DNA from: Adiantum capillus-veneris
Lineage: Eukaryota > Streptophyta > Polypodiopsida > Polypodiales > Pteridaceae
DNA: 64,000 bases
Assembly (NCBI GenBank): GCA_014529385.2
Contig: CM043949.1
Location: forward strand, 146,981,850 to 147,045,849
Direction: 5' to 3'
Part shown: piece by piece, positions 55,421-64,000 of the stretch
Position numbering within the stretch: the first letter of the stretch is position 1
How the letters are laid out: each line of letters begins with the position of its first letter
Program-made: the position numbers and the translations under genes
The notes under the pieces: generated by a model
What the model was told of the DNA's origin: nothing
The model's input: only the letters and a program-made list of their open reading frames with translations
Databases searched by the model: none

Positions 55421-56572
55421 CTAGCTCTTTGTAATTGCGGGAACATGTCTCACATTCTTCAGCGTGAAAGAAGAGCCATTCTGAAACTTCAATTGAACAT
55501 CTCCAACACCTAAGACCTCACATGTCTGCCCATTGCCTAGCCGAACATGATCTTTAGTGGTCACATAAGAAGTAAACCACTCCTTGTTTGGAGACACATG
55601 AAGTGATGCCCCTGAGTCTATAATCCAGTCACTCAGTGCATTTCCATCAGATGCTGTAAGAAGAGCTGAGTCCATTGTATTCTTCAAGAAGTAGATGTCT
55701 CCTGACACTAGACTGTCATCCTCTGCAACAGTGTTTGTCACATTTATTTCTTGAATCTTCACTGAGGACTTGTTCTTCTCACCATGGTCTTTAGCTTTCT
55801 CTTTGCCTTTTTCTGCTTTCCATTCTCTGCAGTCTCTTTTCATGTGACCCTTCTTGCCACAATGGTAGCATTCTATGTCACTCTTGCCTTTAGCACTACG
55901 GGACTTGCTACGAGACTGATTCCTCTTTCCACCTTTGTACTTTTCTTTGGTCCTTCCCTTGACAACTAAGGCTGTTCCTTTGCCTTTGTCCATTGTCTTT
56001 CTATTGGTTTCTTCAGTAAGCAGACTTCCTTCTACACCTGCTATGTTCAAACCATCTGGAGGTGCAGAATTACTCAAAGCTGTGCGAAAAGTGTCCCAAC
56101 TTTCCGGCAATGTGATCAACAGGAACATAGCTCTAACAGGTTCATCAAACTTGACACCTTGAGCTGACAACTGACTGTAGATTGTGTTGAATTCATTCAG
56201 ATGATTGGACATAGGTGTCCCTTCTTTCATCTTCAAGTCAACAAGCTTCTTAAGCCAGTATACCTGTGAAGCTGCACTGTGCTTCTCATAAAGATCACTC
56301 AGGTTTAACCATGCTTGATAAGCCGACATCTCGTTTGCTACATTGAAGTAAACGCTTTCTGCCAAAGTCAGCATAATGGTAGAAAGTGCCAATTCATCCA
56401 TTTCGTTCCATTCATCTTCGTCCATATCTTCTGGTTTTATCCCCTTGAGCTTTATAGGTTTTATCTGCTTCTTTTGTACCAACACGTGCCAAATCTGCTT
56501 CTTCCACAATGGGAAATTTGTTCCATCCAGATTCTTGATATTGTAAAGAGCAGTGTCCTGTGATCCAGCCAT
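55421..56572 (-). CDS. Nested copia Gag-protease
   Basis: A 383-codon frame from ATG 56572 (MAGSQDTALYNIKNLDG). Gag: NFPLWKKQIWHVL, AYQAWLNLSDLYEKHSA and MFLLITLPESWDTFRTA. A basic Arg/Ser/Lys-rich stretch precedes the zinc knuckle CYHCGKKGHMKRDC. The protease active site is WIIDSGASLHV, and VRLGNGQTCEVLGVGDVQL follows. The frame ends with a TAG at 55421-55423 where the polyprotein should continue (NLISTGLL-type block), so the stop is a mutation. Confidence 0.9.
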   Translation of the reverse strand: MAGSQDTALYNIKNLDGTNFPLWKKQIWHVLVQKKQIKPIKLKGIKPEDMDEDEWNEMDELALSTIMLTLAESVYFNVANEMSAYQAWLNLSDLYEKHSAASQVYWLKKLVDLKMKEGTPMSNHLNEFNTIYSQLSAQGVKFDEPVRAMFLLITLPESWDTFRTALSNSAPPDGLNIAGVEGSLLTEETNRKTMDKGKGTALVVKGRTKEKYKGGKRNQSRSKSRSAKGKSDIECYHCGKKGHMKRDCREWKAEKGKEKAKDHGEKNKSSVKIQEINVTNTVAEDDSLVSGDIYFLKNTMDSALLTASDGNALSDWIIDSGASLHVSPNKEWFTSYVTTKDHVRLGNGQTCEVLGVGDVQLKFQNGSSFTLKNVRHVPAITKS

Positions 56573-57601
56573 AGCTACGCTTCACAGTAGTTTACTTTTC
56601 TGGGAAAAATTCGGCAGAGTTTCCCCTGTAAGCTGACCTCTGAACCAATATCAACCTGTCAAATGAACCAAGAAAGCTTCAGATTCTGCAGAAATTTTGG
56701 TAGAGTCTCCTTTGTAAAATGGCTATGGTGTACTTAAAACAGACCAAAAAACAGCTCAAAAAACACTGTCTCTCTGACACTGTAAGCTGCGGGTAAACCT
56801 GTCCTGCACCTGTACTATCTCTCACTGTCTTGTCACTGTCCTGTAAGCATAGACTGTGACAATGCCTCAACGGCAGTAAAGCAAAGATGCAATCCCAACT
56901 GTCTAACTCACAGTCAATACATCCTAGCTGCCTATCTAAGGGTGCTCGAGGGATCGCTCCAAGACCTGTATCACCGAAAGGATCTCAACATTCGAGAATC
57001 CCCCAGCTCAATAAAACCTCACTCGACCCTCAACAAAGGCTGCAGTAAATCTGACAGTACATAGACTTCCCACAAAGTCATACATCCACAAATTTCCCAT
57101 TGTATGCTCTAACCGTTGCGGCGGTTGTTTGCTGCGTGACTCACAGCCAGCAAACCCTCAACAGACATACATCATCTCTGACAATACATCCCATGTGGAA
57201 GTACCTGGAATGTCAGGATGAAATCTGGAATATCAAGCAGCAAACACAAGCTACCTGATGAACTAGTGGATGTCGCCTACAGACTGTGTGTAGATGCGCC
57301 CGTGTCGTATGTGACACGCCTCCAAGAACTGTGAGCCGTCCTTCGATGTGTAGACAACCACAAATCAACACTCTGGGAGTGTCGATATCCTCAGTACCTG
57401 CAGTCGTAGACCAAAAACCCCAAATTTGCAGAGTAGGATCTGCACCCGTCGAGACCACGTAGTCGAAAATGGCCTGCGCAGACCTTTGTCGAAGCCGAAC
57501 GGTGGTCGAGATTTGGGGCCGTGTCTTCGCTTGTCGAATTTCACTCCAATCTCAGTTGGTGACTCTAGCCTCCTGCAGTGCTGCACCGACCCTTGATCTG
57601 A

Positions 57602-57613
57602 GCTCTGATACCA
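57602..57613 (-). other. Primer binding site, initiator tRNA-Met
   Basis: Minus-strand TGGTATCAGAGC, two bases from the 5' LTR. The interval 56573-57601 is the leader, with no recognised feature. Confidence 0.88.
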
Positions 57614-57615
57614 GT

Positions 57616-57850
57616 TGAAGGAGTACGAGCAGAAGTGCGACGCGAGAGAGAGTGCGAGAAGAAGAGCACGACGATATGGTGAACTCGAGAGAGAGTGCGA
57701 GAAGAAGAGCACGACGATATGGTGAACTCGCTCTACTGTAATGTGTAGAGCATAGTGAGTTCTTATTAGGTGTTTACAAAAGAATATGTGTACATACCTG
57801 GCGGCCCGCCCACTTACCTGGGCGACCACATTGGGCTTTATACCCCAACA
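57616..57850 (-). repeat. 5' LTR of nested copia (235 bp)
   Basis: Same as 52317-52507 except for about five substitutions and a tandem copy of about 44 bp containing GCACGACGATATGGTGAACT (near 57645-57730). Confidence 0.92.
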
Positions 57851-57956
57851 CCGCTCCAATGAACCGTTGGATCCATGAGGGATGTTATGGTAGAAAACAT
57901 TAGCGTTCTTAATAAGAAGTCTCCCACTTTTGTTTTCGAGGACGAAAACTCTTCTT

Positions 57957-57969
57957 AAGGGGGAAGTAA
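57957..57969 (+). other. Polypurine tract of the LARD-like element
   Basis: AAGGGGGAAGTAA directly before TGTCAGG. Confidence 0.85.
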
Positions 57970-58110
57970 TGTCAGGACAAGGGTAGGACCAGTCACGGCC
58001 AAGGGCCAGGATGGACATGCAGTCAAGGGGGTCCCTATATTTAGCAGGCCAAGGGTCTATATAGGGCATGGCTGGGTGGAGATTAGCATGTTCAGTCCCC
58101 ATGCCTTACA
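57970..58110 (+). repeat. 3' LTR (141 bp)
   Basis: Identical by eye to 47233-47373. Confidence 0.93.
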
Positions 58111-58115
58111 TTGAT

Positions 58116-59259
58116 ACTGATCCATCTGTAGAAATTGAGTCCCCTTCTACTCCAAAATTTACTGTACCCAACTCACTTAAGAGAGAAGTGGATTTTTCAA
58201 CACCTACTTTGCAGAGTGCCCAATGTATTGCAACAATCCAAAAGAAAAAAGAGACAGTTATTTATGAAGACCCTACAGTGATTGATGAAAGGCTTTTATA
58301 TTTTGCAGTTTCTTCTGAGGTTGGTGATAAGTTTGATTTGGTCTCCTGCATTTTTTATGCTCCATTTAATCTTGATGTGTTTATAGCTGAACAGAGGGAA
58401 CACTTGAAGCTGGAACGAGAGAAGTTTGATCTTCACACTCAAGAGGGCAGGGTTAATGTTGGTGAAATGGTGGTAGTACATTTAAAAGACTGTGATCCTA
58501 AAAGACAGTCTTACAAGAAGTATAATCAGCTACCTCTTATGTACAGGCCCCATTGGTGCAACTTACATGATCGGGAGTGCAAGCTAATTCAAGAGTCCTT
58601 TGGATTTCTAATATTTTTTAAATGGATTATTTACAAGTCTTATGAAAGATCCTAAGGAGGTCATGGAGGAACAAGATTTACCAGCAGATGAAAAAGAGGA
58701 AAAGAATGAGGAATATATTGAAGTGACAGAGATAGAGGAGTCCATTGATCTTGAAGAAGAAGCAAAAGAGGTGAAACGAAGCAATCTTCTCTCAGTGAAA
58801 ACCTCAGATATCAAGCTACCTCTAGACGTGTTAGGTTTCAATGAGCGGCAAGCCACCTTAATGCTACCAAGAGTGCCAGAGTTTAAATTTGGAGATAGGT
58901 CGTACATTTTCCTCCATGATATACAAAGTATTTTTTGTTTGCCGGAGGACTTTGCACTGGCCACTATCTCCAAGTATCAGGAGGAGAGGAATGGATTTGT
59001 TTCAGATGACAGTAGTGATGACGAGGCAATGGAGATCTTTAGTAACCCACTGGACTGCCTTAAAATCTGCTTTGAAAAGGCAAAAAAGTATAAAGAAAGC
59101 CTTCCTGATGAAGCCACATTTCAATCTATTCGAAATAATCTTAAGCCATCAACTAGTAAACAGGATATGGAGGATTGGTTTAAGCGACCAGCGCAGGAGT
59201 CAACCAGATCAGTCAACCTATGGAAGGATGAGTTTTTTTTGCAAGATGAGAGTTTCATG
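58116..59259 (+). pseudogene. Plus-strand gene, exon 2 continued after the insertion
   Basis: The frame resumes TDPSVEIESPSTPKFTVPN and reads to about 58615 (ERLLYFAVSSEVGDKFDLV, EHLKLEREKFDLHTQEG, MYRPHWCNLHDREC). At the T6 run near 58613-58618 one base is missing; the protein continues in the next frame as LFTSLMKDPKEVMEE, an acidic Glu-rich segment, RVPEFKFGDRSYIFLHDI, a DDSSDDEAMEIF patch and SVNLWKDEFFLQDESFM. It ends at ATG-GTATAA, a plausible donor at 59260. No known domain is recognised; acidic and basic patches suggest a nucleic-acid or chromatin-associated or transposon protein, but that is only a guess. Confidence 0.6.
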
Positions 59260-59360
59260 GTATAAATTCCTGCCCCCCCCCCCCCCATCTCTGTTTGTCT
59301 CTCTTTCTCTCACACATACACAAACACTTCTTTTGTTTACAATCATGGATTGCTGAAAAG
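59260..59360 (+). other. Predicted intron with a C14 run
   Basis: GTATAA donor, pyrimidine-rich middle with 14 C at 59273-59286, and acceptor GAAAAG at 59355-59360. Length 101 bp and phase 0 on both sides. Confidence 0.4.
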
Positions 59361-59771
59361 GATGACTTTCTTCGTTGTCAAAGAAGACAATTCCGTGGTA
59401 GGGATGCAACTCTAGGAAAATATCTTCCTAGTTTATGCGAGGCACCCATTCTAATCTTCCACAACGGAATGTCACAAGAGGGGAATACTGCAACCTATGC
59501 TTTCAAGACATTATCTCGCTTTTTAGGTGGTCCAATGCTGCCACAAAATGGTGACAAAGTAATCCTCGTCGACAAGGTTTTTGGGAGAGAATGTTTTGGT
59601 TACTTGCCAGGATATATTGGGGGCCGTGCAGCATATTACTACACATACACAGCAATGGCATTATCTTTAGGGAAAGAAAACTCTACTGAACTCTTAGAGT
59701 ATGGAAAACATTTAATGATCAGATACAAGGGGGAGGTTCCAAATGGTATTTGCAAATCATCAAAATGTTGA
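59361..59771 (+). pseudogene. Plus-strand gene, predicted last exon
   Basis: An open frame of 136 codons starting DDFLRCQRRQFRGRDATLG, with APILIFHNGMSQEGNTATYA, LGGPMLPQNGDKVILVDKVF, a Tyr-rich GGRAAYYYTYTAMAL and a Cys end SSKC-stop (TGA 59769-59771). No family recognised. It ends only about 58 bp from the end of the minus-strand gene. Confidence 0.55.
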
Positions 59772-59828
59772 AATAGTTATGGTACATATTGAATTTAATT
59801 CTACAGGCATTTGGGGTACATCAATTGT

Positions 59829-62423
59829 CTAAACTCTAACTCTCTTGTTCCACCGATGATTGGTATATTGCATTGTTTCTCTCCACTTGATTTGACTTTC
59901 AAGAGCACTTGAGTTGTTGAATGCGTCTACTCGCTTTCTTTTCTGAATTTGCAAATGTCTGATTACCTGTACGATTGCTGAAGAGGCCAATACTTGGTTT
60001 GTTGCATGCGATGAATGATTCTGCGATAAAACCACTGAAATAACTCCTTTAGACCGTTTGCCTTATTTTGAGAGCCTCCATGTTGTGTGTGTCTGAAGTA
60101 GGCATTTCTAGCCATGTAATGAGACTTTTCCAGGTCCTGGGTGTTCCATATACGTGGATTCGCATACTTTTGGATGAAGTATGGCAAATGATTAAAAATA
60201 ATGTGTTGCAAAAGAAGAAATTTATTTAGAAATTTAAACACAAACTTAGTACTAAGACTATATGAGGAGCTTTGAATTTACCATGTAATGAGTGATTTGA
60301 GTGTCAGTCCATGCTGTCTTGAAGGATTTTTTCAGTAGCTGAAGGTTCTGGTTAACTTGCTGAGATTATCCTGCGACCAATCATCATTCTCACACATTTG
60401 AAATAATATATCAATGGAATGCCACACATCACCCTTTGCATTGCGAGTTTTTGGCTCTTGGTCTTTCACTGCTAAATGAAGTTTTTTCCAGTGCATATAC
60501 TCAACTTTGTTAATGTAGGTAGAGTGATATACTCTCCCTCGCTTTGTTAGCTTCACATCTTTCATACCTTGAGGTTTAGATAGGAAACGGCGTGCCTTGA
60601 CCTCACCTATGGATGGTTTGCAGGGTACATCTTTCTCATTGGTTGAATTTTTTCGTCCCGCTGTATTTTCACATTGCCCCCATGTAGACCAATATCTGAC
60701 AAAACTAGTTCCAAAGCCTCTAGAGCGACTTCTCGTTCAGATGACTTTTTGATTTTCCAAGCAAACCCAATGTACAGATATACCAACTTCTCTACAATTT
60801 GGCAGAGATCATGCATTGTACAAATATGGACATTAACAAGTGGTATATTTAGAATTGGTCGGAAATTAGAGTCTTGATTGCGACGAGTAGGAGCCTTTCG
60901 CCACCACTTTGGGTCCAGCACTTTTGCAGGTTCCATGCAATACAAGCATGGAGACTTTGCCATGGCACCCATTCCACAGTTATACATACACTTCACTGTT
61001 TTGAGGTCACCTGCAAGATGCCATTGAACTTGAAAGTCTCCTCTCCCATCTACAGCCAATACCTCTCCTTGATTCATTTGCCTATCAATGATATCTGGAA
61101 TAGGGGTTTGATGGAATACCCAAAATAAAATGTCATGGTCTTCTTTATTTACTTGCAAGATCAATCCTTATGAGATACAAAAAATAAATCTAAAATTTAG
61201 GTACAATAGAGGGCTTGCTAGAGCTGCAAAATTGGAGATAACTGGATTACCTGAAATGCACCAAGCCACCATATGTTTGTTTCTGATTGAACACTGAAGT
61301 ATGAAGGGTCATGAATGGGACATTTGGAAAGGGCCCTATTCATCAATGTGATTGTAATTCGCTCTAGCTTCTTCTCTTTAAGAATCTCACACTCATCTAG
61401 CTTCAAAACAAAATGTAGAACACCACCTGTCTCTTCGAATGTGATAATGTAGAACTCTACCATTCTAGTTTGTAGCAAAGTGAGGTCCATGAAGATATTG
61501 TTGTACTCATCATAAGTGACAGTAGTTCCCTGTGAGCTATAAATATCTTGAATATGAAATGGACATCCAATGAAGTCTGTCTATTCATTATTGAGATGTA
61601 GTCTTTCCTTCCAAACACTTGCAGCTGTTGGTAAAAGCTTAGACTTTATTCCCTTCTTCACAAACATGGAAGAGACTGTTGAATAGTTGAGTAGCCTCTT
61701 TTGCTAACTCCAAGGAAGTCCAATGTACCCTGTATATGCTTGGCAGGCACTGCATTCTTTGAAATGACTATGTCCACGACATCTCGTTGCAAAACCTTAA
61801 ACTTTTTGTCATGCATGATATCCTTTGCAAGACCACTAGTTATCAATGGCTTTAAGTGCTTTCCTACATTGGCCTTTGGGTCTATGTTTTTTTTTTTTTT
61901 TGGATAGATGGAATCTCTACAAAGAAAGCATAACTAAGATAAACAAACACTTAGATTAATTTAAATTAATTAGACAGTTTACAATGCTCACATCAATGCT
62001 TGGATTCTTTTCTTAAAGCCGCCAGAGCCTACCTTCAACGTTTCAAGATTCCGTAGTTTTTTCTTTCGCACATGCGTGCCTAACATTGTCTCTTTGTTTT
62101 GTAATGACCGTACCTTTGTTCTCAAGACCTGTGATTCTTGTGTGTGCTGCATTACAGTCTTTTGGTCCTCATGATGCAAGTTTGAAAGTCTTTGAATCTC
62201 ATTTGCTTGGTGCTTCACCATGTCTATATAAGTTTCTGATTTGTTGTTTAGAGTTTTATAGTAGCCAAGCAATCCATTCTCTCCATTACCTGCAAAGCTC
62301 AATAAGTTAGTGGGATTTGAAGATGCTGGGAAAGCATTTGTCATCAGATTCAATGGATAGAGTGAGCCTTTTGTCCAAATATCTAAGTGTTCTTTCTCCC
62401 TTTGCTCCGAGTCTCTCTGTCAT
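59829..62423 (-). pseudogene. Transposase-like gene (GDLK / PCLYC type), broken
   Basis: Blocks on the minus strand, in sense order: a possible start ATG at 62423 (MTERLGAKGERTLR); a coiled-coil segment in 62353-61988; a frame at 61880-61690 (NVGKHLKPLITSGLAKDIMH); 61690-61253 with HFVLKLDECEILKEKKLER and ITLMNRAL; 61164-60607 with VQWHLAGDLKTVKCMYNCG, AKSPCLYCMEP and HICTMHDLCQIVEKLVYLY; 60565-60290; and 60241-59829 with RIWNTQDLEKSHYMARNAYF and RHTQHGGSQN and a basic end. GD[LM]K, a following CxxC and a late LEKxH recall large transposon-encoded proteins of algae, fungi and aquatic animals, from memory only. At least four one-base shifts (for example the A6 run near 60655) and one TAG break it; some gaps could be introns. 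Confidence 0.6.
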
Positions 62424-62850
62424 GATCGGTGTCACTTTGATGTTAGTTTTGCCTCGCTTACACAGTGGCGTATATTGGGGATCCAGGTCAATCTATAGAT
62501 GATAGAAGGGTCTTTTAAGGAGGACATTTGTCGGGGTGGAAGAAGAAGCCATGTGTGCAACAGGGCAAGAATGGGAGGATTTCTTTAAGGTCAGCGCACA
62601 AATAGTGAGAGAGTAATGAGAGAGCAGGTTTGGAAGGATACGTCCTATTTCCTTTACTCATACATTCCATGTATAGAAAACTCCCTCCAATTATAGGACG
62701 TTCACTAAATGCAACTGAAAACGATTTAGCCTTCAATCATCACGGCCATTATGACACTGTGGCAAGAATCTACTTGTAAGTACACTTTTCGAATGGTTAT
62801 TCCAACTTTACATTTGCTTTTACCACACCTATTTTCTAGAGAGAGAATTC
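62424..62850. other. Region upstream of the minus gene
   Basis: No gene. It would contain the promoter and 5' UTR of the minus-strand gene and, if the pair is a transposon, its right end. I saw no terminal inverted repeat matching the 43-46 kb side. Confidence 0.35.
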
Positions 62851-62904
62851 AAAATTCTATTTTTCTTAGAAGGCCATCCAAATGACCTCCGAAATTTCCT
62901 AATG

Positions 62905-63529
62905 GCTTAGGAGGCCTCTTGATGAGACCCCCAAAAGAAGACTCTCTCCCATACGAGAGGAGGAATCCAAAGAACAAGAAAGTAATGAATCCCTAAGTTC
63001 CTTTGAAGATGTGGCTCCACGAAGACGGCGGTTTAGACGATCGCCAACTCCTCCCAAGAGGAAACGGTCAACACACAGTCCTTCTCCTCGTCACTCCGAA
63101 AGGGAAGAGAGGAAACAAAGGAAGAAAAGGTCAAGAAAGAGGCCACCCTCTTCTCCTTCTTCTTCACCTTCCTCCTCTCCCGATGAAAGCTATGGCTATT
63201 CTCCTAGACAATACAAGAGGGGAGGACATCGCAAATCATACCCTACATGGCGCAGATCACAAAAGCTCAAGAAGTTCAAAGAGGGAGGAAAGAGTATCTC
63301 TTTTCTCACCTATGATGGTACCTTTGGTGCCACCGACAAAGTATTGGCCTTCATCCAACAATTTGATGCGGCCTTTGGAGACGAGGGGTTCACGGAGTCT
63401 TCCAAGCTACACCATGTAGCTATGCACTTCCAAAAATCGGCTCGTCAATGGTGGGCTAGCCTTCGTGGCAATGGTGAAGCCCCAAAGACATGGAAAACTC
63501 TACGAGTTTCCATCATGAAGCAAATGTAA
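62905..63529 (+). CDS. Gag of the deletion derivative
   Basis: Continuous frame with no start codon visible inside the family-matching part: LSPIREEESKEQESNES, Arg-rich APRRRRFRRSPTPPKRK, SSPSSSPSSSPDESYG, then capsid-like LTYDGTFGATDKVLAFIQQF and FQKSARQWWASLRGNG, ending SIMKQM-stop at 63527-63529. It aligns with the broken Gag at 40.7-41.4 kb but is intact there, and ends before the rest of capsid and the zinc knuckle. The nearest in-frame candidate start (GTG at 63011) is unlikely; the true ATG is probably lost or upstream. Confidence 0.7.
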
Positions 63530-63874
63530 ATGCTTTCTTAATGAATAATGATTTTGTCTTATAAGACTAATCCTCTTTTCTGCACAAATTTAAATAGTAT
63601 GCATGCTTAGAATCATGTTTGTGATGACGACGTCACTCAAACACCAAGTAGAATTTTTCACTCTACTTTGGGAGTATGATATGGACTAAAGAGTAGACAT
63701 GCTCGCGGTGGCAGGTACGTCTCCCAAGAACTAAATGGACTAGTCATCCATTCTGGAATGATATCGCAAGGTAAAAAGGGATCCTCTACCCGCTAAGAAA
63801 CGTAGACTAATGACTAAGACTTTATCTCTTCTACCTCATAGTCGAGGACGACTATGATTTCAAGAGAGAGGTAA
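63530..63874 (+). other. Chromovirus 3' UTR and polypurine tract
   Basis: Matches the reversed 36400-36750 region, including TCGAGGACGACTATGATTTC. The tract CAAGAGAGAGGTAA (63861-63874) is the polypurine tract. Confidence 0.75.
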
Positions 63875-64000
63875 TTTCATAAAATCTAATATCTAACCAA
63901 CCCAAATGATTTTCTCATATTAAACTGATCATTTAATGTGGGAGAATAAACAAGAAGAAGGGTTAGAATATAGACACGTGTTTATGGATCTGTCTCAACA
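63875..64000 (+). repeat. Start of 3' LTR (cut by window end)
   Basis: TTTCATAAAATCTAATATC aligns with the sense start TGTCATAAAATC of the 34.8-kb LTR; the terminal TG has become TT. Confidence 0.75.

Larger units (their letters stand above)
52317..57850 (-). mobile_element. Ty1/copia element nested in the LARD-like element
   Basis: LTRs 52317-52507 (191 bp) and 57616-57850 (235 bp, carrying an extra internal duplication), TG...CA, target duplication CCGCT at 52312-52316 and 57851-57855. PPT (AAGTGGGAGGT, minus) and PBS define minus orientation. Sense order: Gag with zinc knuckle, protease, integrase, RT, RNase H. Three in-frame stops and one frameshift are the main damage; all catalytic motifs persist, making this the best-preserved polyprotein in the window. 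Confidence 0.95.
47233..58110 (+). mobile_element. LARD-like LTR element, 141-bp LTRs, non-coding interior, with nested copia
   Basis: LTRs 47233-47373 and 57970-58110 are identical by eye, TG...CA, flanked by TTGAT (47228-47232 and 58111-58115). PBS TGGTATCAGAGC at 47375-47386 and PPT AAGGGGGAAGTAA at 57957-57969 give plus orientation. Without the nested copia element (52317-57850) it is about 5.3 kb. No Gag or Pol domain is visible in its interior on either strand. The end just before the PPT (TTTTCGAGGACGAAAACTC) is like the 3' end of plant gypsy elements, so its mobilising partner is probably a gypsy element. Confidence 0.9.
62851..64000 (+). mobile_element. Gag-only deletion derivative of the 34.8-43.1 kb chromovirus family
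   Basis: Gag coding (to 63529) is followed at once by sequence aligning with the 3' UTR of the minus-strand chromovirus (compare 63530-63874 with 36750-36400 reversed), then a purine tract and the start of an LTR at 63875. Everything from protease to chromodomain is absent. The 5' end is unclear and the 3' LTR leaves the window. Confidence 0.8.

Noticed and set aside
57365-58102. 245-codon minus frame
   Set aside because: Crosses the copia LTR and the outer LTR; antisense of LTR sequence without a domain.
59942-59967. Apparent splice sites giving a 24-base intron in the minus gene
   Set aside because: Too short for spliceosomal splicing; a one-base deletion explains the frame change better.

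Overview
This window looks like intergenic, repeat-dominated DNA from a large land-plant nuclear genome. Nearly everything recognisable is transposon-derived: Ty3/gypsy chromoviruses, Ty1/copia elements, LINEs and long (CT/GA)n tracts. Several LTR elements have PBS sites matching initiator tRNA-Met. One Ty3/gypsy lineage (10.1-18.4 kb) has a DHG-type protease and an FLDD reverse transcriptase that I associate from memory with fungal and non-seed-plant elements, so a fern, lycophyte or bryophyte is a reasonable but unproven guess. I found no bacterial operons, rRNA, tRNA or CRISPR array.

Layout. 0-4.3 kb: decayed LINEs (minus-strand 3' end at 0.44-0.88; plus-strand endonuclease and RT at 1.61-4.31). 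4.31-20.4 kb: a three-level nest. A decayed plus-strand chromovirus (4310-6382, resuming 19180-20412) was interrupted by a minus-strand non-autonomous element (6383-19179, TSD AAGAT). That element's own 5' LTR was then interrupted by a complete minus-strand gypsy element (10142-18360, TSD ACGA). 20.5-21.9 kb: copia remnant. 22-26.4 kb: simple repeats, a 38-base G run and a possible SINE. 26.43-31.32 kb: complete copia element (227-bp LTRs, TSD TCAAG). 32.8-43.1 kb: a lone LTR and a decayed chromovirus of the same family. 43.1-46.8 kb: two clusters of exactly 61-bp palindromic modules, flanking a 5'-truncated LINE. 46.3-62.4 kb: a pair of convergent, unrecognised, broken genes. 63-64 kb: a Gag-only derivative of the 34.8-43.1 kb family.

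The most interesting part is 43.1-62.4 kb. A plus-strand gene (46348-59771) is split inside an exon by a 10.9-kb LTR element (47233-58110, TSD TTGAT) with 141-bp LTRs that are identical by eye and about 5 kb of internal sequence with no recognisable coding content. A copia element (52317-57850, TSD CCGCT) is nested inside it. The plus-strand gene converges on a minus-strand transposase-like gene (59829-62423). Three 61-bp palindromes lie in the predicted first intron of the plus gene and three more lie upstream. One inference is that the palindromes and both genes are parts of one undescribed DNA transposon; terminal inverted repeats were not found by eye.

No pol gene here is intact. Single-base indels, several in homopolymers, and in-frame stops break all of them, so either all copies are dead or the assembly keeps uncorrected homopolymer errors.
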